Positions 7,708 to 15,816 of a DNA stretch of 64,000 bases are shown here, piece by piece. The notes beneath the pieces were generated by a model. The model saw only the letters and a list, made by a program, of their open reading frames with translations. It was not told where the DNA came from and ran no database searches. The number at the start of each line of letters is the position of its first letter. Position 1 is the stretch's first letter. Origin of the DNA: Methylogaea oryzae (GTDB lineage: Bacteria > Pseudomonadota > Gammaproteobacteria > Methylococcales > Methylococcaceae); assembly GCF_019669985.1 (NCBI RefSeq), contig NZ_AP019782.1, positions 2,908,001 through 2,972,000 on the forward strand, read 5' to 3'. The translations under genes and the position numbers were made by a program.

Positions 7708-10400
7708 AACGCATCACTCACAAGCTGATACTGGCCTTGCTGGTGACCGCCCTGCTGCCCTTGGGGCTGGTCATGGTGGGCGATTACCGGCAAACCCGCG
7801 AACAACTGACGCGGGAAATTCTGCACCGCGTGCGAGCCATCGCCGACGCCCGTATCCAACGGGTGGAAAGCTACACCGAAACCAAACGCCAGGAGATCAC
7901 CGCCCTGGCCGAAACCCCCACCGTCGGGGAAGCGCTGGCAGCCTATAAACTGGCCTTCAGCCAAGGCGGCCTAGGCGGAGAGGCGTATCGCCAAGCGGAT
8001 GCGCATTATGGGCGATTGCTGGCCGCCTACCGGGAGGTTTTCGACTATTACGACCTGTTCCTCATCGCCCCCAACGGCGACATCGTCTATAGCAGCGCCA
8101 AAGAGTCCGACCTGGGCGGCAACCTGTTCAGCGACGACTTCGACAACCGGCAACTGCGCCACGCCGTGACCGGCGCCTTGTCCACCCTTAGCAGCGGCCT
8201 ATCCGATTTACAGTATTACGCCCCCTCCAGGGACATCGCTTTTTTCTCCGCCGCCCCGGTAATCGGCCAAGACGACGTGGCGGGAGCGCTGGCCTTGCAA
8301 CTGCGCAAGGAGGATCTGTTCGACCTCGTCGCGGACTACCGCGAACTGGGCCGCAAAGGCGACGTGCAACTGGCCATGGCCGACGGTGACGGCGCCGTGC
8401 TGGTAGCGCCCTCCCGCTTCGATCCCAACGCCGCCTTTAAGCGACGCGTCGCGGCCGTCAAGGAAGCCCCGCAACCGCCGCTGCTGGCCGCCCTGAGCGG
8501 CGCCGACGGCGACGGCCTCTATGTCCCCGACGACGCCCCGCCCCATTTGGCGGCCTGGCGCTATTTGCCGTCGCTGCGCCTGGCCATGGCGATCAGCATC
8601 GACGCCGAGGAAGCCCTCGCCCCCGTTACGGCGCTGCAAAGACAAATGCTCGGCACCGGCTTGATCGTGGTCCTGACCGTTCTGCTCCTGTCCCGGCTGC
8701 TGGCCCAAGCCATCGCCGACCCGATCAAGCGGCTCAAGGCCGCCAGCGAAGCCGTCACCGCGGGCGATTTAACCTACCGCGCCAACATCGCCGGCGAAGA
8801 CGAAACCGCCAGCCTGGCGCTGTCCTTCAACCATATGGTGGACAAGCTGCAAAGCAACCAGGCGGCCCTGCAACAGGAAATGCAAACCCAGGTGCAGCTG
8901 ACCGAACGCCTCACCGAAGCGGAACTGGCGGCGCGGGAAAACGAAGCGCAACTCCGCTTAATTTTCGACTCCACCGCCGAAGCCATCGTCTCCATCGATG
9001 CCCAAGGCCTCATCGTCGCAGCCAACGCCGCCGTAGAAACCACATTCGGTTACACCGCGGCGGAATTGCTCGGCCGCAACGTCACCGTACTCATGCCGGA
9101 ACCCCACCAAAGCCGGCACGACGGTTATCTGGCCCACTACCACAACACCGGCGTGGCCAAGGTACTAGGCCAAACGCGGGAATTGCTGGGACGCCGCAAG
9201 GACGGCACGCAATTCCCCGTGGAACTGTCCGTGCGCCCGGTGACGCACGGCGGCGCCATCGCCTTCACCGCCCTGATTCGCGACATTACCGAACGCAGCC
9301 GCACGGAAACGCGGCTGCGCATCCTGTCCGCGGCGGTGGAGCAAAGCCCGTCCATGATCTACATCGCCGACAAACAAGGCATCATCGAATACGCCAACCC
9401 GGAAATGTGCCGCGCCGCCGGCCGCAGCGCCGAGGAGCTGATCGGCTCGGCGGCAAAATTGATCGAGCCCGCAGGCGAAGATTTATGGCATACCGTCCTG
9501 TCGAAAGAGGTCTGGCAAGGGCAATATCGCAATGTGATCGCGAACGGCGACGAACGCTGGTTCCTGGCCTCGGTGGCGCCGATTTTCGGCAGCGACGGAG
9601 ACATCAGCCACATCGTCGCCGTGGCCGAAGACATCACCGGCATCAAGCTCGCCCAGCAGGAATTGAAGCAAGCCAAGGAGCAAGCCGACGCCGCCAGCCG
9701 CGCCAAGTCCGAGTTTCTCTCGCGCATGAGCCACGAACTGCGCACCCCGCTCAATGCCATCATCGGCTTCGCCCAGCTCATGGACGATCCGGACGAGCCC
9801 TTGAGCGAATCGCAGCGGGAAAATATCGACGAGATATCCGGCGCCGGCCGGCAGCTGTTGAAAATGATCAACGAGGTACTGGAGCTGTCCCAGCTGGAAT
9901 CCGGCCAAAGCGCCCTTTACATGGAGGCCCTCGCCCTGGACGACGTGCTGGCGGAAGCGGCCAATCTGGTAGAGCCGCTGGCGGAAGCGCGCCACGTCCT
10001 CATCGAGGTGAAGCTGACCGAATGCGCCACGTGGACCGTTTGGGCCGATCGCCAACGGCTGGAGCAGTGCCTGATCAAACTGCTGTCCAACGCCATCAAA
10101 TACAGCCGTGAGCGGGACACGGTAACGGTCCACTGCTCGTTGCAACAAGGTCGAGCCCGCCTCGCCGTCACCGACCAGGGGCCGGGCATATCCCCCGAGC
10201 AAATGCCGCGCCTGTTCCAACCGTTCGAAAACTTCGACGACGACCAGTGGGAAACCGAAGACAGCGGCGTCGGCCTGGCCGTAACGCAACGCTACATGGA
10301 ACTGATGGGCGGGCGCATCGAAGTGGACAGCCAACCGGAACGGGGCAGCACGTTCACCCTGGTACTGCCGCTCACGCCGGCGGAACCGCACGATGCCTAG
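7704..10400 (+). CDS. Membrane PAS sensor histidine kinase
   Basis: Sensor kinase of 898 residues starting at the ATG that overlaps the upstream stop. Order: TM1 (residues 8-26), a periplasmic Cache-like domain (about 30-310, YYDLFLIAPNGDIVYSS), TM2 (about 315-333), HAMP (to about 385), two PAS domains (about 420-530 and 545-660; the first ends in RRKDGTQFPVELSV), HisKA with phospho-acceptor His 677 (FLSRMSHELRTPLNA), and HATPase (SNAIKYS, DQGPGIS, GVGLAVTQR). There is no receiver domain, and the next gene is srkA rather than a response regulator, so the partner lies elsewhere. The Cache domain may contact the coupled binding protein. Confidence 0.9.
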   Translation: MKRITHKLILALLVTALLPLGLVMVGDYRQTREQLTREILHRVRAIADARIQRVESYTETKRQEITALAETPTVGEALAAYKLAFSQGGLGGEAYRQADAHYGRLLAAYREVFDYYDLFLIAPNGDIVYSSAKESDLGGNLFSDDFDNRQLRHAVTGALSTLSSGLSDLQYYAPSRDIAFFSAAPVIGQDDVAGALALQLRKEDLFDLVADYRELGRKGDVQLAMADGDGAVLVAPSRFDPNAAFKRRVAAVKEAPQPPLLAALSGADGDGLYVPDDAPPHLAAWRYLPSLRLAMAISIDAEEALAPVTALQRQMLGTGLIVVLTVLLLSRLLAQAIADPIKRLKAASEAVTAGDLTYRANIAGEDETASLALSFNHMVDKLQSNQAALQQEMQTQVQLTERLTEAELAARENEAQLRLIFDSTAEAIVSIDAQGLIVAANAAVETTFGYTAAELLGRNVTVLMPEPHQSRHDGYLAHYHNTGVAKVLGQTRELLGRRKDGTQFPVELSVRPVTHGGAIAFTALIRDITERSRTETRLRILSAAVEQSPSMIYIADKQGIIEYANPEMCRAAGRSAEELIGSAAKLIEPAGEDLWHTVLSKEVWQGQYRNVIANGDERWFLASVAPIFGSDGDISHIVAVAEDITGIKLAQQELKQAKEQADAASRAKSEFLSRMSHELRTPLNAIIGFAQLMDDPDEPLSESQRENIDEISGAGRQLLKMINEVLELSQLESGQSALYMEALALDDVLAEAANLVEPLAEARHVLIEVKLTECATWTVWADRQRLEQCLIKLLSNAIKYSRERDTVTVHCSLQQGRARLAVTDQGPGISPEQMPRLFQPFENFDDDQWETEDSGVGLAVTQRYMELMGGRIEVDSQPERGSTFTLVLPLTPAEPHDA

Positions 10401-10450
10401 CTCGCCGATTTTCCCCGCGGAGCCGGGCCAAGCCCCGTAAAATAGGCGCT

Positions 10451-11440
10451 ATGAACGACGCCAACGCCACGCCCTTCGCCTCCCTGAGCCCCGATTGCAT
10501 CATCGACGCCGTCGAGAGCCTGGGCCTTAACTGCGACGGCCGGCTGCTGGCGCTCAACAGCTACGAGAACCGCGTTTACCAAGTGGGCCGGGACGACGGC
10601 CCGCCCCTGGTGGCGAAGTTCTACCGCCCCGGCCGCTGGGACGATGCGGCCATCCTCGAGGAGCACGAATTCGTGCAAGCGCTGCACGAGGACGAGCTGC
10701 CGGTGGTGCCGGCGCTGAGCCTGGCGGGAAGCACCCTGCACCGTTACCGGGACCAGCGCTTCGCCCTGTTTCCCAAGCAAGGCGGCCGCTCGCCCGACCT
10801 GGAAAACAGCGACACCCTGGAACGCATGGGCCGGCTCATGGGCCGGCTCCACGCCGTCGGCGCGCTGCGGGCTTACAGCCACCGCCCGACGCTGGACATC
10901 GCCAGCTTCGGCCTGGAGCCGCGCGATTACCTGCTGGAGCACGACTTCATACCGGCGGATTTGCGCGAAGCCTGGAGCAGCGTGGCGCAACACGCCCTGG
11001 AACGGATAGCGCGCGCCTACGAACGGGCCGGCGACGTGCGCCACCTGCGCCTGCACGGCGACTGCTACGCCGGCAACGTGCTGTGGACCGACGACGGCCC
11101 CCACTTCGTCGACTTCGACGACAGCCGCATGGGGCCGGCCGTTCAGGACCTGTGGATGCTGCTGTCGGGGGAACGGGCCGAGCGCTCGCGGCAACTGGCG
11201 GACTTGTTGGCCGGCTACGAAGACTTCTACGACTTCGATCCGGCTGAGCTGCACCTGATCGAAGCCCTGCGCACCCTGCGCCTGCTCCACTACTCCGCTT
11301 GGCTCGCGCGCCGCTGGCACGACCCGGCCTTCCCCGCCGCCTTCCCCTGGTTCAACACGCCCCGCTATTGGCAGGAACGTATCCTGGAACTGCGCGAACA
11401 ATTGGCCTTGATGGACGAAGCGCCGCTATGGTCCGCCTAA
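10451..11440 (+). CDS. srkA: Stress response serine/threonine kinase SrkA (YihE)
   Basis: Cytoplasmic Ser/Thr protein kinase of the aminoglycoside-phosphotransferase fold, 329 residues. In Escherichia coli SrkA counters stress-induced cell death linked to MazF and to envelope stress. Family hallmarks are LNSYENRVYQVG near the N-terminus, LVAKFYRPGRW with the ATP-site Lys, the catalytic loop LRLHGDCYAGNVLW, and the metal-binding segment FVDFDDSRMGP. The ATG at 10451 matches the family N-terminus. It is 50 bp after the sensor kinase stop and could be co-transcribed with it. Confidence 0.9.
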   Translation: MNDANATPFASLSPDCIIDAVESLGLNCDGRLLALNSYENRVYQVGRDDGPPLVAKFYRPGRWDDAAILEEHEFVQALHEDELPVVPALSLAGSTLHRYRDQRFALFPKQGGRSPDLENSDTLERMGRLMGRLHAVGALRAYSHRPTLDIASFGLEPRDYLLEHDFIPADLREAWSSVAQHALERIARAYERAGDVRHLRLHGDCYAGNVLWTDDGPHFVDFDDSRMGPAVQDLWMLLSGERAERSRQLADLLAGYEDFYDFDPAELHLIEALRTLRLLHYSAWLARRWHDPAFPAAFPWFNTPRYWQERILELREQLALMDEAPLWSA

Positions 11441-11472
11441 AATTCGCGGTCGCAAATGGGAACCGCGACACG

Positions 11473-12097
11473 TTATCCACCGCGGCGCTTGACAAAGGAA
11501 AAGGGGAGTCCCAGCCCTTGCGCGGCAAGGCTTCCAGCCGCATGCCCTTAAGCAGGAAAGGCTAATTCGATAACAGTTTCAATACCTTATCGCAAGCCCT
11601 TGGATCAGAGGGAACTCGCGGCAAGTTTCTGGACGATCCAACGGAGGCCGCGCCAGCGGCGACGAAAACCGTCCCATCCACAAACTTACCCACAGGTTTT
11701 TCCACGGTTTCTGTGGATGAATCGGCGCCGCCTTTCGACGCGTGGCGTCACACCCGGCGAGCCGAAAGGCGCTCCGTGCCGAGAGTCCATGAGTCCTCCC
11801 CTCGCCGGACGATGCCGCAGACTTGAAAAAGCAAAGCCGCTACATCTTATCCACCGTCCGCTTGACAAAGCGGAAGGGGGGTTGCAGCCCTTGCGCCACA
11901 AGGGCTGCGGCGCTACAACCTCAAACAGGAAAGGCTAATTCGATAACAGTTTCAATACGTTATCGCAAGCCCTTGGACCAGAGGGAACTCGCGGCAAGTT
12001 TCTGGACGATCCAATGGAGGCCGCGCCAGCGGCGACGAAAGCCTTCCCATCCACAAACTTATCCACAAGTTTTTCCACGGTTTCTGTGGATGAATCG
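11473..12097 (+). repeat. Tandem duplicated structured element with DnaA-box-like sites
   Basis: Two copies, about 11473-11724 and 11847-12097, lie 373 bp apart. The 3' 177 bp differ at only about nine positions. Each copy can fold into the same series of hairpins. In copy 2 these are GCAGCCCTTG/CAAGGGCTGC (11884-11908), CGATAAC/GTTATCG (11941-11965), CCAGA..AACT/AGTTTCTGG (11978-12005) and ATCCACA/TGTGGAT (12049-12091). Copy 1 keeps the folds with changed bases. Each copy also holds DnaA-box-like 9-mers: TTATCCACC (11473 and 11847), CCATCCACA (11674 and 12047), TTACCCACA (11686) or the perfect TTATCCACA (12059), TTTTCCACG (11698 and 12071), and an inverted TCATCCACA (11712-11720 and 12085-12093). 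The 11441-12103 gap holds no credible gene. Confidence 0.75.
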
Positions 12098-12103
12098 AAG
12101 CGC

Positions 12104-12664
12104 TCAGTTCCGGCCGGCGCGCGATTCGCGCCGATAGCGCTCGCTCCATAGCAGCACGTACAACAAGCCGCTCAGCGCGGTCGTGACGAAGGTGCAAACG
12201 ACCAGGAAGTTGAGCATCGGCGCCGCCACCGGCTTGATGCCTTGGCTATACATCACCGCCGCCACCAGCAGAATTTGCAGCGCGGTGTTGACCTTGCTGA
12301 GGAGCAAAGGATGGGCGTCGAACGGCCCCCGCAAACGCCAATACAACGTCGCGCCCGCCACGATCACGCCGTCGCGAACGAATACGGCGTACACCAGGTC
12401 GGCCGGCAGCAGGCCCTGCCAGCCGAACACCGCATAGGCGGACAACAGCAGCAGCTTGTCGGCGATGGGGTCCAGATGCGACCCCAGCCGGCTGGTCCAG
12501 CCGCAACGCCGGGCGAGGAAGCCGTCCAAACCGTCGGACGCGGCCGCCGCGGCGAACCAGTACAGCGCGTCCGGGTAACGCCGCTCCCACAGGGCCAGCG
12601 CCACCGGCGCCACCAGGCCGATGCGCAGGACGCTGATGATATTGGGGATGTGGCGCGCCTTCAC
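12104..12664 (-). CDS. CDP-alcohol phosphatidyltransferase family membrane protein
   Basis: Integral membrane enzyme of 186 residues in the PgsA/cardiolipin-synthase family, which joins a CDP-diacylglycerol phosphatidyl group to an alcohol. The full family motif D-x2-D-G-x2-A-R-x8-G-x3-D-x3-D is present (SDGLDGFLAR.. GSHLDPIAD). About five or six hydrophobic segments surround it. The GTG start at 12664 overlaps the upstream stop as GTGA, so translation is coupled to the DUF2066 gene. The acceptor alcohol is unknown; being short and outside the usual uvrC-pgsA context, it is probably a second family member rather than the main PgsA. Confidence 0.85.
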   Translation of the reverse strand: MKARHIPNIISVLRIGLVAPVALALWERRYPDALYWFAAAAASDGLDGFLARRCGWTSRLGSHLDPIADKLLLLSAYAVFGWQGLLPADLVYAVFVRDGVIVAGATLYWRLRGPFDAHPLLLSKVNTALQILLVAAVMYSQGIKPVAAPMLNFLVVCTFVTTALSGLLYVLLWSERYRRESRAGRN

Positions 12665-13713
12665 GGCAGCCACCGATAGCGCAATGCGTCGCCGTCCGGC
12701 TCGCCGCTGCGCTGCCAGTGGGCGCCGCCGAGCAGGGGTTCCAAGGCCGCCGCACCGCCGGTCACCTTCAAGCGGAAACGGGCGGCGTCGCCGTCCATAT
12801 CCAGCCATTGCGCTTGTTTGTCCGCCGCCAGCGCCTCCAGCTGGCGGCGCGCGGCGGCCAACTCGGCCAGGCCGGTCAAACCTTCCACCCGAATCACCAC
12901 GCCGGCCGCCTCGTTGACGGCGGCGGCCGCGCCGGGCGCGGCAGCGGCGACAGGCGGCGCCAAGCTATCGTAGGCGGCGCCAAATCCGGCCCGAAGCGCG
13001 TCCGCCAACGTGGGATAGGTTTCGTTCCAACGGCGCGCTTCGCCGCCCAGCCACCAGCGCCATTGCGCCTGCCAGGCTTGCTCGCCCTGCTTGACGATCT
13101 GGCCGGCCAAGATGGCGGCGCTGCCGTAACGGGAGGAAGCCGCCAGTACGCGGGCGTCGTCGCCGAAGGACGGGTCTTGCAAACGGCTGGCCGCGGCATC
13201 GTCCGCCGCCGGCAGCAGCAGGGCGACGCCGCGTTCCTGGGCCGTTTTCTGCGCCAGGGAGGACAAGCCGCCGTCGCCGGCCAGGACCAGGCGCGACGCC
13301 GTTCCGTCCTTGACCGACAGCCAGGCCAGCACGTCCGGCCGCTGCGCCCCCCAAGGCGCGAGATGCTGCGCCGCCAGGGCGGCGTTGACCGCGGCGGGGG
13401 CGAACTGCACGCGCAAGCGTAAATTCGGCGCGCCGCCGGCCGGCGCCGGCTCTTCGGCATAGCCGTAGCTTTGCGCCAGTTGCGGCGCTTGGCCGAGCAA
13501 GCCTTTCAACCAAGCCGCGTCGGCCAGGCTGTCGCGGTGCAGCAGCTTGCCCAACACGGCGCGCAAGGCGCCGGGCATGGCCGCTTTAGCGGCGGCCTCG
13601 TCCCGTCCGGCGACGGCAACCTCGCCTTGGTACAGATTTTTCACCTCGCCGGCGCCGGCCCACCCCGCCGCCGCCAGCAGACAAATCCCCATCACGGCTG
13701 TGACTACGCGCAC
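12661..13713 (-). CDS. DUF2066 domain-containing exported protein
   Basis: Periplasmic protein of 350 residues with no known function. A GTG start at 13713 follows GGAGAG and precedes a signal peptide (MGICLLAAAGWAGAGEV). The conserved DUF2066 segment is seen in NLYQGEVAVAGRDEAAAKAAM, RAVLGKLL and LRVQFAPAAVNAALAA. In gammaproteobacteria this family typically sits divergent from purM, as it does here, often followed by hda. In this window the next gene is a CDP-alcohol transferase and hda is missing. It overlaps that gene by four bases. Confidence 0.85.
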   Translation of the reverse strand: MRVVTAVMGICLLAAAGWAGAGEVKNLYQGEVAVAGRDEAAAKAAMPGALRAVLGKLLHRDSLADAAWLKGLLGQAPQLAQSYGYAEEPAPAGGAPNLRLRVQFAPAAVNAALAAQHLAPWGAQRPDVLAWLSVKDGTASRLVLAGDGGLSSLAQKTAQERGVALLLPAADDAAASRLQDPSFGDDARVLAASSRYGSAAILAGQIVKQGEQAWQAQWRWWLGGEARRWNETYPTLADALRAGFGAAYDSLAPPVAAAAPGAAAAVNEAAGVVIRVEGLTGLAELAAARRQLEALAADKQAQWLDMDGDAARFRLKVTGGAAALEPLLGGAHWQRSGEPDGDALRYRWLP

Positions 13714-13779
13714 CTCGCTCTCCGATCCGCAGCATTCGCGGCAAATGCATGTAAAATAGCACAACCCTATCACCCATAA

Positions 13780-13809
13780 CGCAAGCCCGCCCGCGACGGC
13801 GGGCTTGCG
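13780..13809. other. Perfect 12-bp hairpin between DUF2066 gene and purM
   Basis: CGCAAGCCCGCC (13780-13791) pairs exactly with GGCGGGCTTGCG (13798-13809) around a six-base loop. It sits about 22 bp before the purM start, so in the purM leader it would sit just upstream of the ribosome-binding site. It lacks a T-run. It may be an attenuator-like element or a dispersed palindrome. Confidence 0.6.
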
Positions 13810-13831
13810 CTTTCAGCCAACGAGGTATCCC

Positions 13832-14887
13832 TTGAGCGAGCCAGCTGCCGACCGTCTCGACTACCGTAGCGCCGGCGTAGACATCAACGCCGGCAATGCC
13901 CTGGTGGAACGTATCAAACCCATCGCCGCCCGCACGCGCATTCCCGGCGTGTTGGCCGGCCTGGGCGGGTTCGGCTCCCTGTTCGAGCTGCCCAAGGACC
14001 GATTCCGCAACCCGGTGCTGGTGGCCGGCACCGACGGCGTCGGCACCAAGCTGAAACTGGCCCAGCAACTCGACCGCCACGACACCATCGGCATCGACCT
14101 GGTGGGCATGTGCGTCAACGACATCGTCGTGCAGGGCGCGGAACCGCTGTTCTTCCTGGATTATTTCGCCTGCGGCAAGCTGGACGTGGACGTGGCGGCC
14201 AGCGTCGTGGCCGGCATCGGCCAGGGCTGCGAGCAGGCCGGCTGCGCCCTGGTGGGCGGCGAGACGGCGGAAATGCCCGGCATGTACGCAGAAGGCGATT
14301 ACGACCTGGCCGGCTTCTGCGTCGGCGCGGTGGAAAAGGACGACATCCTCGACGGCAGCAAAGTGCGCCGCGGCGACGTGCTCATCGGCCTGGCCTCCTC
14401 CGGCCCCCATTCCAACGGCTACTCCCTGATCCGCAAGATCGTCGAACGCAGCGGCGTTGACCTGGCCAGCGACCTGGACGGCGCCAGCCTGGGCGACCGG
14501 CTCATGGCGCCCACCCGCATTTACGTGAAGTCCCTGTTGCAATTGGTGAAGGAACTGCCGGTGCACGCCCTGGCCCACATCACCGGCGGCGGCCTCACGG
14601 AAAACCTGCCGCGGGTGCTGCCCAAGGGCGTTTGCGCCGTCATCGATTTGGAGTCCTGGCGCCGCCCGGCGGTATTCGACTGGCTGCAGAAACAAGGCGG
14701 CGTCGAGGAGAGCGAGATGTTGCGCACTTTCAACTGCGGCATCGGCATGATCCTCTGCGTGCCGGCCGGCCATAGCGACGCGGCGGTGGCCCGGCTCAAC
14801 GCCCTCGGCGAGCAAGCCTGCGTCATCGGCGAAATCGTCGAAACCCGCGGCGACGAGCCGATTCGCTACGCCAATCAAGGCGCCTGA
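13832..14887 (+). CDS. purM: Phosphoribosylformylglycinamidine cyclo-ligase
   Basis: AIR synthetase, the fifth step of purine synthesis: FGAM plus ATP gives AIR. It has 351 residues, the normal length. Recognisable segments are [16 protein letters not shown] at the N-terminus, [41 protein letters not shown] (split here by its motifs), [12 protein letters not shown] and [16 protein letters not shown] start at 13832 is supported by GAGG six bases upstream and by homology of the N-terminus; no ATG is available near it. purN, its usual downstream neighbour, is not in the window. Confidence 0.96.
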   Translation: MSEPAADRLDYRSAGVDINAGNALVERIKPIAARTRIPGVLAGLGGFGSLFELPKDRFRNPVLVAGTDGVGTKLKLAQQLDRHDTIGIDLVGMCVNDIVVQGAEPLFFLDYFACGKLDVDVAASVVAGIGQGCEQAGCALVGGETAEMPGMYAEGDYDLAGFCVGAVEKDDILDGSKVRRGDVLIGLASSGPHSNGYSLIRKIVERSGVDLASDLDGASLGDRLMAPTRIYVKSLLQLVKELPVHALAHITGGGLTENLPRVLPKGVCAVIDLESWRRPAVFDWLQKQGGVEESEMLRTFNCGIGMILCVPAGHSDAAVARLNALGEQACVIGEIVETRGDEPIRYANQGA

Positions 14888-15074
14888 ATCGGCACGCCTG
14901 AAAATTCAAGGGGAAACCGGCATTAAGCCGCCGCTAACTGGCCTTTCGCTAAACTCTGCCGAAATCCAGCGAGCCAAAAGCGGCCTAATCCGCCCCCCGA
15001 TACACTATTGAAGGCGGGCGGGCCCCTGCCCGACTAAGCCCCGTAACGCAAAGCAACAATAAAAGGAGCAGCGC

Positions 15075-15800
15075 ATGGATCTTTCCGTGGTCGTCCCGGT
15101 ACACAACGAGTCCGAGAACATCGAAAGCCTCGTCGGCGAAATCGACCAAGCCCTCAAGGGCGTGTGCCAATACGAAATCGTCTACGTGGACGACGGCAGC
15201 AGCGACGACACCCCGCAAGCCCTGAAGGCCGCCCAGCGCAACCGTCCGCACATGCGCGTTCTCCGCCACGTCAACTGCTGCGGCCAGAGCACCGCGGTCC
15301 TCACCGGCGTGCGCGCCGCCCGCGCCCCCTGGATCGCCACCCTGGACGGCGACGGCCAGAACGACCCCGCCGACATTCCCGCCCTGTTCGCCCAATTGAA
15401 AGCCCCCGACCGGCCGCAAGGCCTGGCCATGGTGGCGGGCTGGCGGCAGAAGCGCCAGGATACCCCCTGGAGGAAATTCTCTTCCAAATTCGCCAACGGC
15501 ATCCGCTCCCGCTTGCTGCAGGACGAAACCCCCGACACCGGCTGCGGCCTGAAAGTATTCAACCGCGACGTGTACCTGACCCTGCCCTATTTCGATCACA
15601 TGCACCGCTTCCTGCCGGCGCTGGTGCAACGGGCCGGCGGCAAGGTGGTGTCGGTGCAGGTCAACCACCGCCCGCGCACCCAGGGCGTATCCAAGTACGG
15701 CACCTGGGGCCGCCTTTGGGTCGGCATTTGGGACGTGCTCGGCGTGATGTGGCTGCAACGGCGCGCCAAGGTGCCGGTAGTCGAAGAAGTGCGCCGCTGA
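15075..15800 (+). CDS. Family 2 glycosyltransferase (polyprenyl-phosphate sugar type)
   Basis: GT-A fold glycosyltransferase of 241 residues, like dolichol-phosphate mannosyltransferase, GtrB or ArnC but with no C-terminal membrane helices. Nucleotide-sugar motifs are MDLSVVVPVHNESENI, IVYVDDGSSDDTP and LDGDGQNDP. The ATG has a strong AAAAGGAGC site. It lies 16 bp before an ArnT-like membrane glycosyltransferase. The pair most likely makes a lipid-linked sugar and transfers it to an envelope glycan such as lipid A or an O-chain. The sugar cannot be read from the sequence. Confidence 0.88.
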   Translation: MDLSVVVPVHNESENIESLVGEIDQALKGVCQYEIVYVDDGSSDDTPQALKAAQRNRPHMRVLRHVNCCGQSTAVLTGVRAARAPWIATLDGDGQNDPADIPALFAQLKAPDRPQGLAMVAGWRQKRQDTPWRKFSSKFANGIRSRLLQDETPDTGCGLKVFNRDVYLTLPYFDHMHRFLPALVQRAGGKVVSVQVNHRPRTQGVSKYGTWGRLWVGIWDVLGVMWLQRRAKVPVVEEVRR

Positions 15801-15816
15801 CGCTCGGCTTCGCACC

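Noticed and set aside
11600-12137. Two open frames with nearly identical Arg/Pro-rich proteins
   Set aside because: They are the two copies of the non-coding tandem repeat read in the same frame. There is no ribosome-binding site, and frame openness comes from the repeat itself.
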